DNA of 10,652 bases. Origin: Nitrospina sp. (GTDB lineage: Bacteria > Nitrospinota > Nitrospinia > Nitrospinales > VA-1). Within the stretch, counting starts at the first letter, position 1. Each line of letters starts with the position of its first letter. Below are positions 1 to 7,186 of the stretch, piece by piece. The notes below the pieces were generated by a model. That model saw only the letters and a program-made list of their open reading frames with translations. It did not search any database and had not been told where the DNA came from. The stretch spans positions 4,410 to 15,061 of the forward strand of contig NZYH01000066.1 in assembly GCA_002697825.1 (NCBI GenBank), written 5' to 3'. A program made the position numbers and the translations under genes.

Positions 1-1107
1 TGGTCGGCGTTTAAAGGTGGAGGGCAGCTTGCGGTTCACCATCTAGCCTGCGCACTTTCATCGAAGGGCCACGAAGTGCACGCTCTGTATTCAAAGTATC
101 CTCATGAAAAATTTGAACCGGAAACTCCTTATAAAGTTCATTGGGCATTCCATCACGATTTTGCGACTATTAATTTTAACTTTCTCTCCTACTCAAAAAA
201 ATTAAGGTCTCTGGTAAAAGCAGAAAAGTTCGATGTGATTCATGGCAATGCTGAAGAAGCCTATCACTTTGGGTTGATTGCAAGGTTGAATGGAGCCGCC
301 TATGTTTTTACTTCCCATGCTCCGAATATTCCGGCTACTGGGATGTTGAAGGGGATACTTCACCCAATTAAGTTTTTAAAAAGTATCAACACTTATCTTT
401 TGCGGCAAGCAATAGTCGAGGCCAACCGTATTATCGCCTTCAGCCAATTTTCTCGAAATCTTATTGTGAAGGGTTTGGGTGAGGAATTTGCCGAAAAGGT
501 GAAAGTGATTCCCCCTGGACTGGAAAGTTCCTGGTTAGAGGTAGAGAGAAATCAAGTCGTTTCAAACCGAATTTTATTTTGGGGTAGGATAGAAGAAGAG
601 AAAGGTCTGCCAGAACTTTTTTTTGCTTTAAAGACGGTTGCCAAAAAATTTACTGATGTGAAGTTGACTTTAGTGGGGGAGGGTAAACGTTTGCAGGAAT
701 ATAAATCTTGGATTGCTGATCTTAATTTAACCGACCATGTCGAATTCACTGGTTGGAAAACCAGCGCGGAAATTCAAAACCTTTCCGCACAAAGTAGTCT
801 TGGTGTTTTCCCTTCGCGAATCGAAAGTTTTGGTCTTTCGGTGGTAGAAGCGATGGCGGCAACGCTTCCTGTTGTTGCTTCAAGGGGTGGAGCTATCCCT
901 GAAAATATTGAGGACGGAGTAACAGGGAAACTGGTACCTGTCAAAAATTCAGATGCGTTGGCCGGAGCTATTATTTCTGCCCTAGAAGATCCAGCCAATT
1001 CTTCAAAAAGAGCAAAAGAGGCAAGATTGGCAATTCAGCAAAAATTTTCATGGGAAAAGGCTGCAGAAAATACGCTTAGCTTATATGAAGAAATCTTGCA
1101 TAAATAA
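1..1107 (+). CDS. GT4-family glycosyltransferase, 5' end cut by window edge
   Basis: The frame is open from base 1, so the gene starts upstream; 368 residues are visible and probably only a short N-terminal piece is missing. Residues 6-8 are the glycine-rich loop of the GT-B N-terminal domain, followed by the family-typical pattern leading to GHEVHALY. The C-terminal Rossmann half has the donor-binding segment GRIEEEKG (R196, K201) and the E-x7-E motif at E275 and E283, inside ESFGLSVVEAMA. These are hallmarks of retaining GT4 (RfaB/WcaL-type) enzymes that transfer a sugar from a nucleotide-sugar donor to a growing glycan at the cytoplasmic face of the inner membrane. The donor and acceptor cannot be read from sequence. 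A GTG codon at 76 would be a possible internal start but would delete the glycine loop, so it is rejected. The neighbours are a radical SAM protein and a GT2 enzyme on the same strand, suggesting a polysaccharide group. Confidence 0.93.
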   Translation, partial: WSAFKGGGQLAVHHLACALSSKGHEVHALYSKYPHEKFEPETPYKVHWAFHHDFATINFNFLSYSKKLRSLVKAEKFDVIHGNAEEAYHFGLIARLNGAAYVFTSHAPNIPATGMLKGILHPIKFLKSINTYLLRQAIVEANRIIAFSQFSRNLIVKGLGEEFAEKVKVIPPGLESSWLEVERNQVVSNRILFWGRIEEEKGLPELFFALKTVAKKFTDVKLTLVGEGKRLQEYKSWIADLNLTDHVEFTGWKTSAEIQNLSAQSSLGVFPSRIESFGLSVVEAMAATLPVVASRGGAIPENIEDGVTGKLVPVKNSDALAGAIISALEDPANSSKRAKEARLAIQQKFSWEKAAENTLSLYEEILHK

Positions 1108-1172
1108 TCCGTTCCCTGTATCAAGAAATCAGATAAAATATCCGTTAGGTATAAGAAACCTAGGACATATCA

Positions 1173-2357
1173 ATGAATCCAATTCCTACTCTGGAAAAAG
1201 AAGCTGAATCGGTAGAAGATTCAATCCCAGTCTCCCCTGTTCCAAAAAGTAATCCAAAACTTGTGGCTGAGAGTCCCATTAAGAAATGGCTAAAGTCGAG
1301 CCCTTTTTTTCCTGTAATGGATTATTTTCGCCGTAAGATTTATGACTCACCACTATTCGATGGCTCGGTTCGTCCTTTAGCTAAAAAACTCGAGGAATGG
1401 CCTGGGGCTTTATTGATCGACATCACCAATCGTTGCAACGCAAAATGTGTCTGGTGCCCGAACCCAGATCTCACTAATGTTGGAGCAATGGATATGGATG
1501 TTTATCGGAAGATCATTGACGATTTTGGATTTCGTGGCGGGGTTGTTACATTTGGGACGTTTGGGGAACCCTTGATGGATAAGTATATGCAGGAACGCAT
1601 TGAATATCTGAAGCGCTATCCTAAAATTCATAAGATCGAGGTTCTCACCAACGGGTTTTTCCTCAACGAAAAGATTGTTCCCACCCTTCTTGAACATGGT
1701 GTTGGAGTAGATATCAGTCTCGATGAACTCGACAGGCAGACTTTTGAAGATGTCAAAAAGATGAGTTTTGATGTGGTGCGTGACAATATCGTCGACTTTC
1801 TCGATGCAAATAGCAAAATAGCGCGACCTGTCCCAGTTAACATCCGAATTAAAACTCTAAAAACAGTGGAAGAAACGATGGAGCAGGAGTTGTTTAAAAT
1901 AATTGCTTCCTACGATTGTTCCATAGTGTTGAACTCAATCGACGACAATATTATTTCCAACTGGGCGGGAAAACTTGATAAAGATGCATTCGTTAAAGAA
2001 TATAAAATCTCTACTAAAAATAAAACGCGTTATACGCATAAGCGTTTCAATCAGACAAATGTTGCTCCTTGCACGCAATTATGGAAATGGATGGTTGTTT
2101 ATTGGGACGGTAGCGTAGTCCTTTGTTGTGCAGATATGTTTTCCCAAACCACGGTAGGAGATTTAAAAAACAATTCCATTACCGAAATATGGAATGGTCC
2201 GAAAATGAAAAAATACCGTGATCAAATGGTGAAACGTCAGAGGTTTGATATTGCTATCTGTCAGGATTGTGATATTCATTTGAGTTGGCACAATCTAAAA
2301 GAGTATTACGATGATAATGGCAACTTTTTGCTAGACCGAAAATTTATCATGGGCTAA
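1173..2357 (+). CDS. Radical SAM protein with C-terminal SPASM-type cysteines
   Basis: 394 residues. The 4Fe-4S cluster motif C-x3-C-x2-C is at C88, C92 and C95 (RCNAKCVWCPNP), and a GEP segment at 131-133 in FGTFGEPLMD matches the SAM-binding region of the partial TIM barrel. A C-terminal cysteine set (C300, C318-C319, C363-x2-C366), with WDGSVVLCC and GDLKNNSITEIWN between, is typical of SPASM domains that hold auxiliary clusters. The first 75 residues are a family-specific extension without recognised motif. The start is the ATG at 1173, with AGGA at 1162-1165 seven bases upstream. The gap of 65 bases after the GT4 gene holds a short inverted repeat (TAGGT/ACCTA, 1146-1162). SPASM proteins act as peptide-modifying or anaerobic sulfatase-maturating enzymes, and similar proteins are common in polysaccharide clusters. 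No precursor peptide or sulfatase gene is visible, so the substrate is unknown. Confidence 0.92.
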   Translation: MNPIPTLEKEAESVEDSIPVSPVPKSNPKLVAESPIKKWLKSSPFFPVMDYFRRKIYDSPLFDGSVRPLAKKLEEWPGALLIDITNRCNAKCVWCPNPDLTNVGAMDMDVYRKIIDDFGFRGGVVTFGTFGEPLMDKYMQERIEYLKRYPKIHKIEVLTNGFFLNEKIVPTLLEHGVGVDISLDELDRQTFEDVKKMSFDVVRDNIVDFLDANSKIARPVPVNIRIKTLKTVEETMEQELFKIIASYDCSIVLNSIDDNIISNWAGKLDKDAFVKEYKISTKNKTRYTHKRFNQTNVAPCTQLWKWMVVYWDGSVVLCCADMFSQTTVGDLKNNSITEIWNGPKMKKYRDQMVKRQRFDIAICQDCDIHLSWHNLKEYYDDNGNFLLDRKFIMG

Positions 2358-2466
2358 ATAGGAGAGCCGCCCTTATTATTAAGTCGATACTCGTATAGCA
2401 TCATACATCCTAAAGCTTTGTGCTGTAGTAATTTTTATTATTTTTCCTAGTTAAAGTCATTAAAAG

Positions 2467-3414
2467 ATGATCCCACCTGTTTTCAAATTTCCACAACCTG
2501 CAGAATTGGATTTGACTCTCGTCATAGTCAGTTTTAATACCCGCGAAATTCTATTACGCTGTTTGGGAACGATTAAAAGCTATACTGAGGATATTTCTTA
2601 TGAAGTGATCGTTGTCGATAACGCTTCGGAGGATGGAACAGTGGATGCGGTAGTGGAAAACTTTCCTGATGTGCATCTAATTACAAATCCAGATAATCGC
2701 GGGTTTTCAGCCGCTAATAACCAGGGAATTATTGCATCGAAAGGACAAAAGATAGGGCTGCTTAATCCAGATACTCTTTTAACTGAAAACAGTTTTAAAA
2801 AAATTGTTGATTTTTTTGGGAAGCATCCAGACTTTTCCATTCTGGGCACGGGTATCGTCGACGAAAATAACCAGCCTTACCCCGTTCGCTTGTGGGAAGA
2901 TAGCCCACAAGAAGCGGCATTGAAGATTCTGGGAATATACAATCCTGCCAATGAACTAAAAAAAATGGAACCAATGCTGGCTAAGGAGGCGAAGGTAATT
3001 TCAGGTTGTTGCTTTGTTGTAACTCGATCACTGATTGAATGCATAGGTTTGATGGACGAAAATTATTTTCTATACAACGAAGAAGATGATCTTTGCAGGC
3101 GAGCTAGAAAAGCTGGAAAAAGAATTTGCTTTTACCCTGATACTTCTGTGCAACATTTACAAGGACAAAGCACTCACCAGAAACGGTACCGGAAAAAAGT
3201 AATAATAGAAGCTTACCGCAGTAATATTTACTTTTATTCAAAATACTACTCTTTTATCTGGAATATAATTTTACGTTCTCTTTACAAAATGACCTTCTTT
3301 TTAACACTTCTGCGTTCCATCTTACGCCACTTCAGAGGTTCCGCCACCATAGATGATTCCTTGTCATTAAAATTGAAACTTCTTTTGATGTCGCCTAAGA
3401 AAAAAAAGGTTTGA
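2467..3414 (+). CDS. GT2-family glycosyltransferase (rhamnosyltransferase-like)
   Basis: 315 residues. The GT-A fold is clear: LVIVSFN at 18-24, VVDNASEDGT at 49-58, NRGFSAANNQGI at 77-88, the metal-binding DXD equivalent in LLNPDT (N100-D102), and the acid-rich NEEDDLCRRARKAG at 204-217, which carries the candidate catalytic base. It is followed by VQHLQGQS around H230. This arrangement matches inverting WbbL/RfbF-type enzymes that add rhamnose or related sugars to lipid-linked glycans. Residues about 261-286 are hydrophobic and amphipathic and may hold the protein on the inner membrane. The ATG at 2467 is fixed by an in-frame TAA at 2461, and no good Shine-Dalgarno sequence precedes it. The C-terminus is a lysine run. 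It lies 110 bases after the radical SAM gene on the same strand; whether they share a transcript is not clear. Sugar specificity is not predictable. Confidence 0.92.
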   Translation: MIPPVFKFPQPAELDLTLVIVSFNTREILLRCLGTIKSYTEDISYEVIVVDNASEDGTVDAVVENFPDVHLITNPDNRGFSAANNQGIIASKGQKIGLLNPDTLLTENSFKKIVDFFGKHPDFSILGTGIVDENNQPYPVRLWEDSPQEAALKILGIYNPANELKKMEPMLAKEAKVISGCCFVVTRSLIECIGLMDENYFLYNEEDDLCRRARKAGKRICFYPDTSVQHLQGQSTHQKRYRKKVIIEAYRSNIYFYSKYYSFIWNIILRSLYKMTFFLTLLRSILRHFRGSATIDDSLSLKLKLLLMSPKKKKV

Positions 3415-3463
3415 TTTCCCTGCTTACTGCTTGTTAATCGATTTATCGCCAATATCTGGTTTA

Positions 3464-3491
3464 TTCGTTCTAAAACGGAAGAGTTTTGTTG
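3464..3491 (+). terminator. Weak possible terminator between GT2 gene and mnmG
   Basis: A six-pair stem with one G-U pair (TTCGTT 3464-3469, loop CTAA, AACGGA 3474-3479) is followed by a T-rich but interrupted tract, GAGTTTTGTTGT. The stem is short, so termination would be inefficient. It sits where the glycan genes end and the housekeeping pair begins. Confidence 0.2.
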
Positions 3492-3516
3492 TAAAATAAG
3501 ACCCCCTATTTAATTG

Positions 3517-5391
3517 ATGCAAAATAATATGAAAAAATACGATGTCATAGTAATAGGAGGCGGCCATGCAGGCTGCGAAGCTGCATTGGCGTCTGCGCGC
3601 ATGGGTTGTGCCACGGCACTGGTCACTTTGGAAGCTGACAAGATCGCCTTGATGCCCTGTAACCCCGCTATTGGAGGAGTGGGCAAAGGACATATCGTCC
3701 GTGAAATCGATGCCCTCGGGGGCGAAATGGCAAAGGTAATCGATGAAACAGGTATCCAGTTTCGTTTATTAAATTCCTCTAAGGGACCTGCTGTTCACGG
3801 GTATCGTGCCCAAGCAGACAAGCACCAATACAAAAATACAATGCGCCGGGTTTTAGAAAGCACAGCTAATCTGGAACTTCTATATGAAGAAGTAGATGAA
3901 CTAATTTTTGAAAACAACTTAGTAAAAGGCATTCGAACCAAAAAGGGATTGGAACTACAATGTTTGTCCGTTGTTATTACTACGGGAACTTTTTTAAATG
4001 GACGTATTCACATTGGATTAAATAGTCGGCCAGCAGGCCGTGTCGGTGAAAAACCTTCAACAAAATTATCGCAATCGTTTATGGCTGCAGGGTTCGAACT
4101 TGGTCGTCTGAAGACAGGAACACCACCGCGGTTGAAGCGAGATAGTATCGATTTTTCCCAATGCGTTGTTCAAGATGGTGATGACCTGCCCCGACCTTTT
4201 TCTTTCTCTACCCCGCGTATTGAGCGGGATCAAGTACCCTGCCATATCACGTCTACGAATAAGGAAACCGCTGCGGTCATTAGGAACAACATGCATCTGT
4301 CACCCTTATATAGTGGCATCATTGAAGGGGTTGGACCTCGCTATTGCCCATCCATAGAGGACAAGGTTGTTAAGTTTCCTGATAAAACATCTCATAATAT
4401 TTTTCTGGAACCAGAAGGCCTCGATACCGATTGGATTTACCCGAATGGGATCTCTACTAGCCTGGATGAAGAGGTGCAGAAACAATTGGTCCGCACCATT
4501 CCTGGACTGGAACAGGCAGAGATTGTTCTTCCCGGTTATGCAGTGGAATACGATTTTGTTCCACCGACACAACTTACCCCTTCTCTCGAAACAAAACGGG
4601 TGAGTGGATTATTTCATGCTGGACAAATCAACGGGACATCCGGCTATGAAGAGGCGGCGTGCCAAGGATTGATGGCTGGAATCAACGCAGCACTCAAATC
4701 ACAAAAGCGCAAACCTTTCTTATTGACAAGAATGGATAGCTATATCGGCGTACTCATTGACGATCTGGTTACCAAGGGTACGCAGGAACCTTATCGTATG
4801 TTCACATCCCGAGCTGAGTATCGTTTGATTTTAAGACAGGATAATGCAGACCAAAGATTGATGAGCAAGGGTCATGAATTAGGGCTGGTAAGTGGAGAAC
4901 TTTATAACCGTTGTATGGAAAAATATAATGCAGTCGACCAAGAAATAAAAAGACTGGAGGAGACCACCGTTCTACCAAATCCAGAAACATTAGCGAAATT
5001 ATCAAAGCTAGGTATCAATGAACTGAGAAATGCCACTACCTTGAATGTATTGTTGCGACGACCAGAAGTCACGCACGATGGTTTGCTTCGTGCCTTCGAA
5101 AGTGAAGAAGTTCCGCAACTTGTTGGGGAACAGGTGGAGATTCGAGTGAAATACGAAGGGTTTATTGCTCGGCAGAATCAAATGGTGGAAAAACAAAAGA
5201 AGTTGGAACACTATCGTATCCCAAAAAGTTTTCAGTATAAAGGATTGCCTGGTCTTTCCCATGAAGTTGCTCAAAAACTGGAGGCAATTAGGCCAGTTAC
5301 ATTGGGTCAGGCTTCGCGCATTTCAGGTATCACGCCTTCCGCTATCAGTCTTATCATGTTATTGCTTGAGAAAAACCGTAATTGCTCCTGA
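3517..5391 (+). CDS. mnmG: tRNA uridine-5-carboxymethylaminomethyl modification enzyme MnmG (GidA)
   Basis: 624 residues, the usual length for MnmG. With MnmE it installs the (carboxymethyl)aminomethyl group at C5 of wobble U34 in certain tRNAs, using FAD, NADH and a methylene-tetrahydrofolate carbon; it acts in the cytoplasm. The FAD dinucleotide fold GGGHAGCEAA begins at G14. The strongly conserved blocks CNPAIGGVGKGH (C48), GPRYCPSIEDK (C277), FLEPEG, YPNGISTSL, AGQINGTSGYEEAACQG and EPYRMFTSRAEYRL are intact, as is the helical C-terminal domain ending in LGQASRISGITPSAISLI, used to contact MnmE and tRNA. The ATG at 3517 was chosen; a TTG at 3514 and an ATG at 3529 are in frame and no Shine-Dalgarno separates them, so the start is uncertain by a few residues. 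mnmE is not in the window. A DUF4911-like gene follows after 16 bases. Confidence 0.98.
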   Translation: MQNNMKKYDVIVIGGGHAGCEAALASARMGCATALVTLEADKIALMPCNPAIGGVGKGHIVREIDALGGEMAKVIDETGIQFRLLNSSKGPAVHGYRAQADKHQYKNTMRRVLESTANLELLYEEVDELIFENNLVKGIRTKKGLELQCLSVVITTGTFLNGRIHIGLNSRPAGRVGEKPSTKLSQSFMAAGFELGRLKTGTPPRLKRDSIDFSQCVVQDGDDLPRPFSFSTPRIERDQVPCHITSTNKETAAVIRNNMHLSPLYSGIIEGVGPRYCPSIEDKVVKFPDKTSHNIFLEPEGLDTDWIYPNGISTSLDEEVQKQLVRTIPGLEQAEIVLPGYAVEYDFVPPTQLTPSLETKRVSGLFHAGQINGTSGYEEAACQGLMAGINAALKSQKRKPFLLTRMDSYIGVLIDDLVTKGTQEPYRMFTSRAEYRLILRQDNADQRLMSKGHELGLVSGELYNRCMEKYNAVDQEIKRLEETTVLPNPETLAKLSKLGINELRNATTLNVLLRRPEVTHDGLLRAFESEEVPQLVGEQVEIRVKYEGFIARQNQMVEKQKKLEHYRIPKSFQYKGLPGLSHEVAQKLEAIRPVTLGQASRISGITPSAISLIMLLLEKNRNCS

Positions 5392-5407
5392 TTGATATCC
5401 CATATAT

Positions 5408-5626
5408 ATGGACTCCATTCAATGGCAGGTAGAAGTTGATAAAAAAGACATCGCTTATATTGTAAGTATTTTCGAAGGTTATGATGACCTGGCAGTGGTG
5501 CGAACTCTTGATCCAGCACTTGGTCTAATTGAACTTATGATCTCCCCGGATTTTCTGGAAGATGTCCGCCAACTCACCGAGGCATTGTCAAAAGAAATCC
5601 CTTTCCGCAAGATTGGAGTGCAATAG
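5408..5626 (+). CDS. Small DUF4911-like protein
   Basis: 72 residues with no signal peptide or membrane segment. The pattern KDIAYIVSIFEGYDDLAVVRTLDP, then a short beta-like stretch (LIELMIS) and a helix rich in acidic residues, resembles the DUF4911 family as I remember it; this is recognition from memory, not a search. Function of the family is not known to me. The predicted alternation of helix and strand suggests a small compact alpha/beta fold, possibly a ferredoxin-like fold. The ATG at 5408 is limited by an in-frame TGA at 5393. No Shine-Dalgarno is visible, so translation may be coupled to mnmG, whose stop is 16 bases upstream. The pairing suggests a shared transcript but not necessarily a shared function. 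Confidence 0.8.
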   Translation: MDSIQWQVEVDKKDIAYIVSIFEGYDDLAVVRTLDPALGLIELMISPDFLEDVRQLTEALSKEIPFRKIGVQ

Positions 5627-5738
5627 CTTAGGCTCTGGTATCCGGCTTTAAGTAATAGGATAAGTTTGTTTGGCTATTGTTAAAGGCTAGATATTTTTTT
5701 ACTCTGAGAATATAACTTTCACCTGCGGTGGTACACGT

Positions 5739-6260
5739 CTAGTAGTGGATTAAGGAGTGGATAGGTGTACCTTTAAGTTTTTCGCGACCGTTCAGAAAAT
5801 CCAGTTCGATAAGGAAGGCGACTTCCTCAATTTCTACATTTTTAAAATTATTACGAATTAGATTTATCGTTGCTCCCAGAGTTCCCCCTGTTGCGAGAAC
5901 ATCATCGATGAGGATGATACGTTCGCCTTCTTGAAAGGCATCTTGATGAATTTCGATGGTATCGGTTCCATATTCGAGAGAATAGGTTTCCCGATAGGTT
6001 TTGTAAGGGAGCTTCCCTGGTTTTCGAACCATGGTAGTACCTGCATTTAACGCATAGGCGAGAGCAGAGGCAAAAATAAAACCACGTGCTTCGACTCCCA
6101 CTACCGTATCAACTTGTTTTCCTGAATATCTTTCTTTTAATGTGTTGATCGTTTTTCCAAATGCATCAGCATCTGCAAGAAGAGGAGCAATATCTTTAAA
6201 AACAATTCCTTCCTTTGGAAAGTTAGGAATGTCGCGGATGATTTTTTTGACAGTTTCCAT
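5739..6260 (-). CDS. apt: Adenine phosphoribosyltransferase
   Basis: 173 residues, the normal length for bacterial APRT. It converts adenine and PRPP to AMP and pyrophosphate in purine salvage in the cytoplasm. The N-terminal IPNFPKEGIVFKDI (11-24) and VVGVEARGFIF (53-63) are APRT signatures. RKPGKLPYKTYRETYSLEYG (79-98) is the flexible loop plus substrate region, and ILIDDVLATGGTL (116-128) is the PRPP-binding motif with the paired aspartates D119-D120. The ATG at 6260 is preceded by GAAAGG seven bases upstream. It lies 71 bases downstream of the NlpD-like gene on the minus strand and probably shares its transcript at least in part, though a weak hairpin lies in the gap. It converges on the DUF4911-like gene across 112 bases in which no convincing terminator was found. 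Confidence 0.97.
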   Translation of the reverse strand: METVKKIIRDIPNFPKEGIVFKDIAPLLADADAFGKTINTLKERYSGKQVDTVVGVEARGFIFASALAYALNAGTTMVRKPGKLPYKTYRETYSLEYGTDTIEIHQDAFQEGERIILIDDVLATGGTLGATINLIRNNFKNVEIEEVAFLIELDFLNGREKLKGTPIHSLIHY

Positions 6261-6296
6261 GGATGAGCCTTTCTTTATTTAGTACGTAGTAATAAA

Positions 6297-6310
6297 TTGG
6301 TTTTTACCAA
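6297..6310 (-). terminator. Weak hairpin between NlpD-like gene and apt
   Basis: Read on the minus strand, TTGGT-AAAA-ACCAA forms a perfect five-pair stem with a four-base loop, followed by TTTATT. It lies just past the stop of the M23 lipoprotein gene. With only two G-C pairs it would be at most a partial terminator, or a processing or attenuation site before apt. Confidence 0.25.
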
Positions 6311-6331
6311 AAAAATGAGGTGGTGAAAACT

Positions 6332-7057
6332 TTATCTTCTCATTGGTAAGTATTTTATCGGATTCTTGGGTTCGGTATCGTTTCGTACTTCGAAGTGGAG
6401 GTGGGGCCCGGTGGAGCGACCGGTGCTTCCCATTAGTGCAATTTTTTGTCCCTGTTTTACATACTTACCTTTTTTTACTAGAATTTTAGAGTTGTGTGCA
6501 TAAACAGTGGTTAGGTGGTGGGCGTGTTTTACGATTACCATTTTACCGTATCCGGTCGGCCCCCAACCGCTAAAAACTACTTCTCCTGCGGCAGCGGAAT
6601 ATATGGCAGTTCCTTTTGGTCCAGCTATATCAATTCCTTCGTGCTTACGACCGTTTCTTTTTCCGAAACCCGAAGTTAAAGTTCCTTTTGCCGGCCAGAT
6701 AAGAAGCCCTTTACGTGGACGGGCTGTATGCATTTTTTTCTTTTTTGCGGTTCGAGTTGTTTTCGAGCGTAAAGGAGAAGAGTTTTTAGAAACTGAAAGC
6801 ACGCGGCGCGCACCGGGAATCCATAAACGGTCTCCCACTTTTATTTTTGATGCATCTAGGATATGGTTGGCGCGGCGTACAACTTCCATATCTAACCCAT
6901 ATACTTGGGCGATTTGATAAAGGGTTTGGCCTTTTTGAACTGTATGATGAATTCCATAAGGCGTTTCTGGCCAAGGGTCAAATTTAAAACCCTGACAAGC
7001 GGTCAGAAATAAAAAGCTTAGCAATAATAAGGTGTTGAAATATTTGTGGAGGGGCAT
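6332..7057 (-). CDS. NlpD-like LysM/M23 peptidase lipoprotein
   Basis: 241 residues. A hydrophobic signal (LLLLSFLFLTAC) ends in the lipobox L18-T19-A20-C21; Q22 after the cysteine fits outer-membrane sorting under the E. coli rule. A LysM domain spans about 37-81 (HTVQKGQTLYQIAQVYG to VGDRLWIPG) and binds peptidoglycan. A lysine/arginine-rich linker (84-116) leads to an M23 domain (118-241). All expected zinc and catalytic residues are present: H139 and D143 (HEGID), H188 (YAHN), and H219 and H221 (GPHLHFE). Unlike E. coli NlpD and EnvC, which have lost these residues, this one could be an active endopeptidase. The ATG at 7057 was preferred because GGGA lies just upstream; a TTG at 7066 is in frame but has no ribosome site. 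A promoter with a consensus -10 lies 36 bases upstream. apt follows. Confidence 0.93.
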   Translation of the reverse strand: MPLHKYFNTLLLLSFLFLTACQGFKFDPWPETPYGIHHTVQKGQTLYQIAQVYGLDMEVVRRANHILDASKIKVGDRLWIPGARRVLSVSKNSSPLRSKTTRTAKKKKMHTARPRKGLLIWPAKGTLTSGFGKRNGRKHEGIDIAGPKGTAIYSAAAGEVVFSGWGPTGYGKMVIVKHAHHLTTVYAHNSKILVKKGKYVKQGQKIALMGSTGRSTGPHLHFEVRNDTEPKNPIKYLPMRR

Positions 7058-7092
7058 TTTTCCCAAGCGAAGAGAGATATAACCTATTGAAA

Positions 7093-7122
7093 ATTATATC
7101 ATTTTTTCAAATTCGTTTACAA
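7093..7122 (-). promoter_or_regulatory. Sigma70-like promoter for NlpD-like gene
   Basis: On the minus strand a -35 box TTGTAA (plus-strand 7117-7122), an 18-base spacer and a perfect -10 TATAAT (7093-7098) lie 35 bases before the ATG at 7057. The -35 overlaps the -35 of the divergent promoter on the other strand. Confidence 0.55.
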
Positions 7123-7144
7123 GTTACTGCGCATCCTGTATAAC
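7116..7144 (+). promoter_or_regulatory. Sigma70-like promoter for propeller lipoprotein gene
   Basis: TTTACA at 7116-7121, a 17-base spacer and TATAAC at 7139-7144 match the sigma70 consensus at 5 of 6 positions in each box with ideal spacing. The -10 lies 42 bases before the ATG at 7187. The two divergent promoters share five bases of -35 sequence, so simultaneous occupation by two polymerases is unlikely. Confidence 0.6.
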
Positions 7145-7186
7145 CGAAAAATCGTTAAAAACCTGATTTTAATCGAGACACCGTAG

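Noticed and set aside
1146..1162. Inverted repeat TAGGT/ACCTA before the radical SAM gene
   Set aside because: It is a five-pair stem without a T-tract directly before the ribosome site; it could be chance and does not support a terminator or operator call.
3394..3411. PKKKKV tail of the GT2 protein resembling a nuclear localisation signal
   Set aside because: It is a bacterial protein, and the tail follows a membrane-associated basic region; the resemblance is meaningless.
5627..5738. Terminator between the converging DUF4911-like and apt genes
   Set aside because: Only short imperfect repeats and one seven-T run without an adjoining stem were found, so no site is called.
6507..6917. A 136-codon plus-strand reading frame
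   Set aside because: It is entirely antisense to the NlpD-like gene, whose LysM and M23 motifs are unambiguous; the overlap is a shadow frame.
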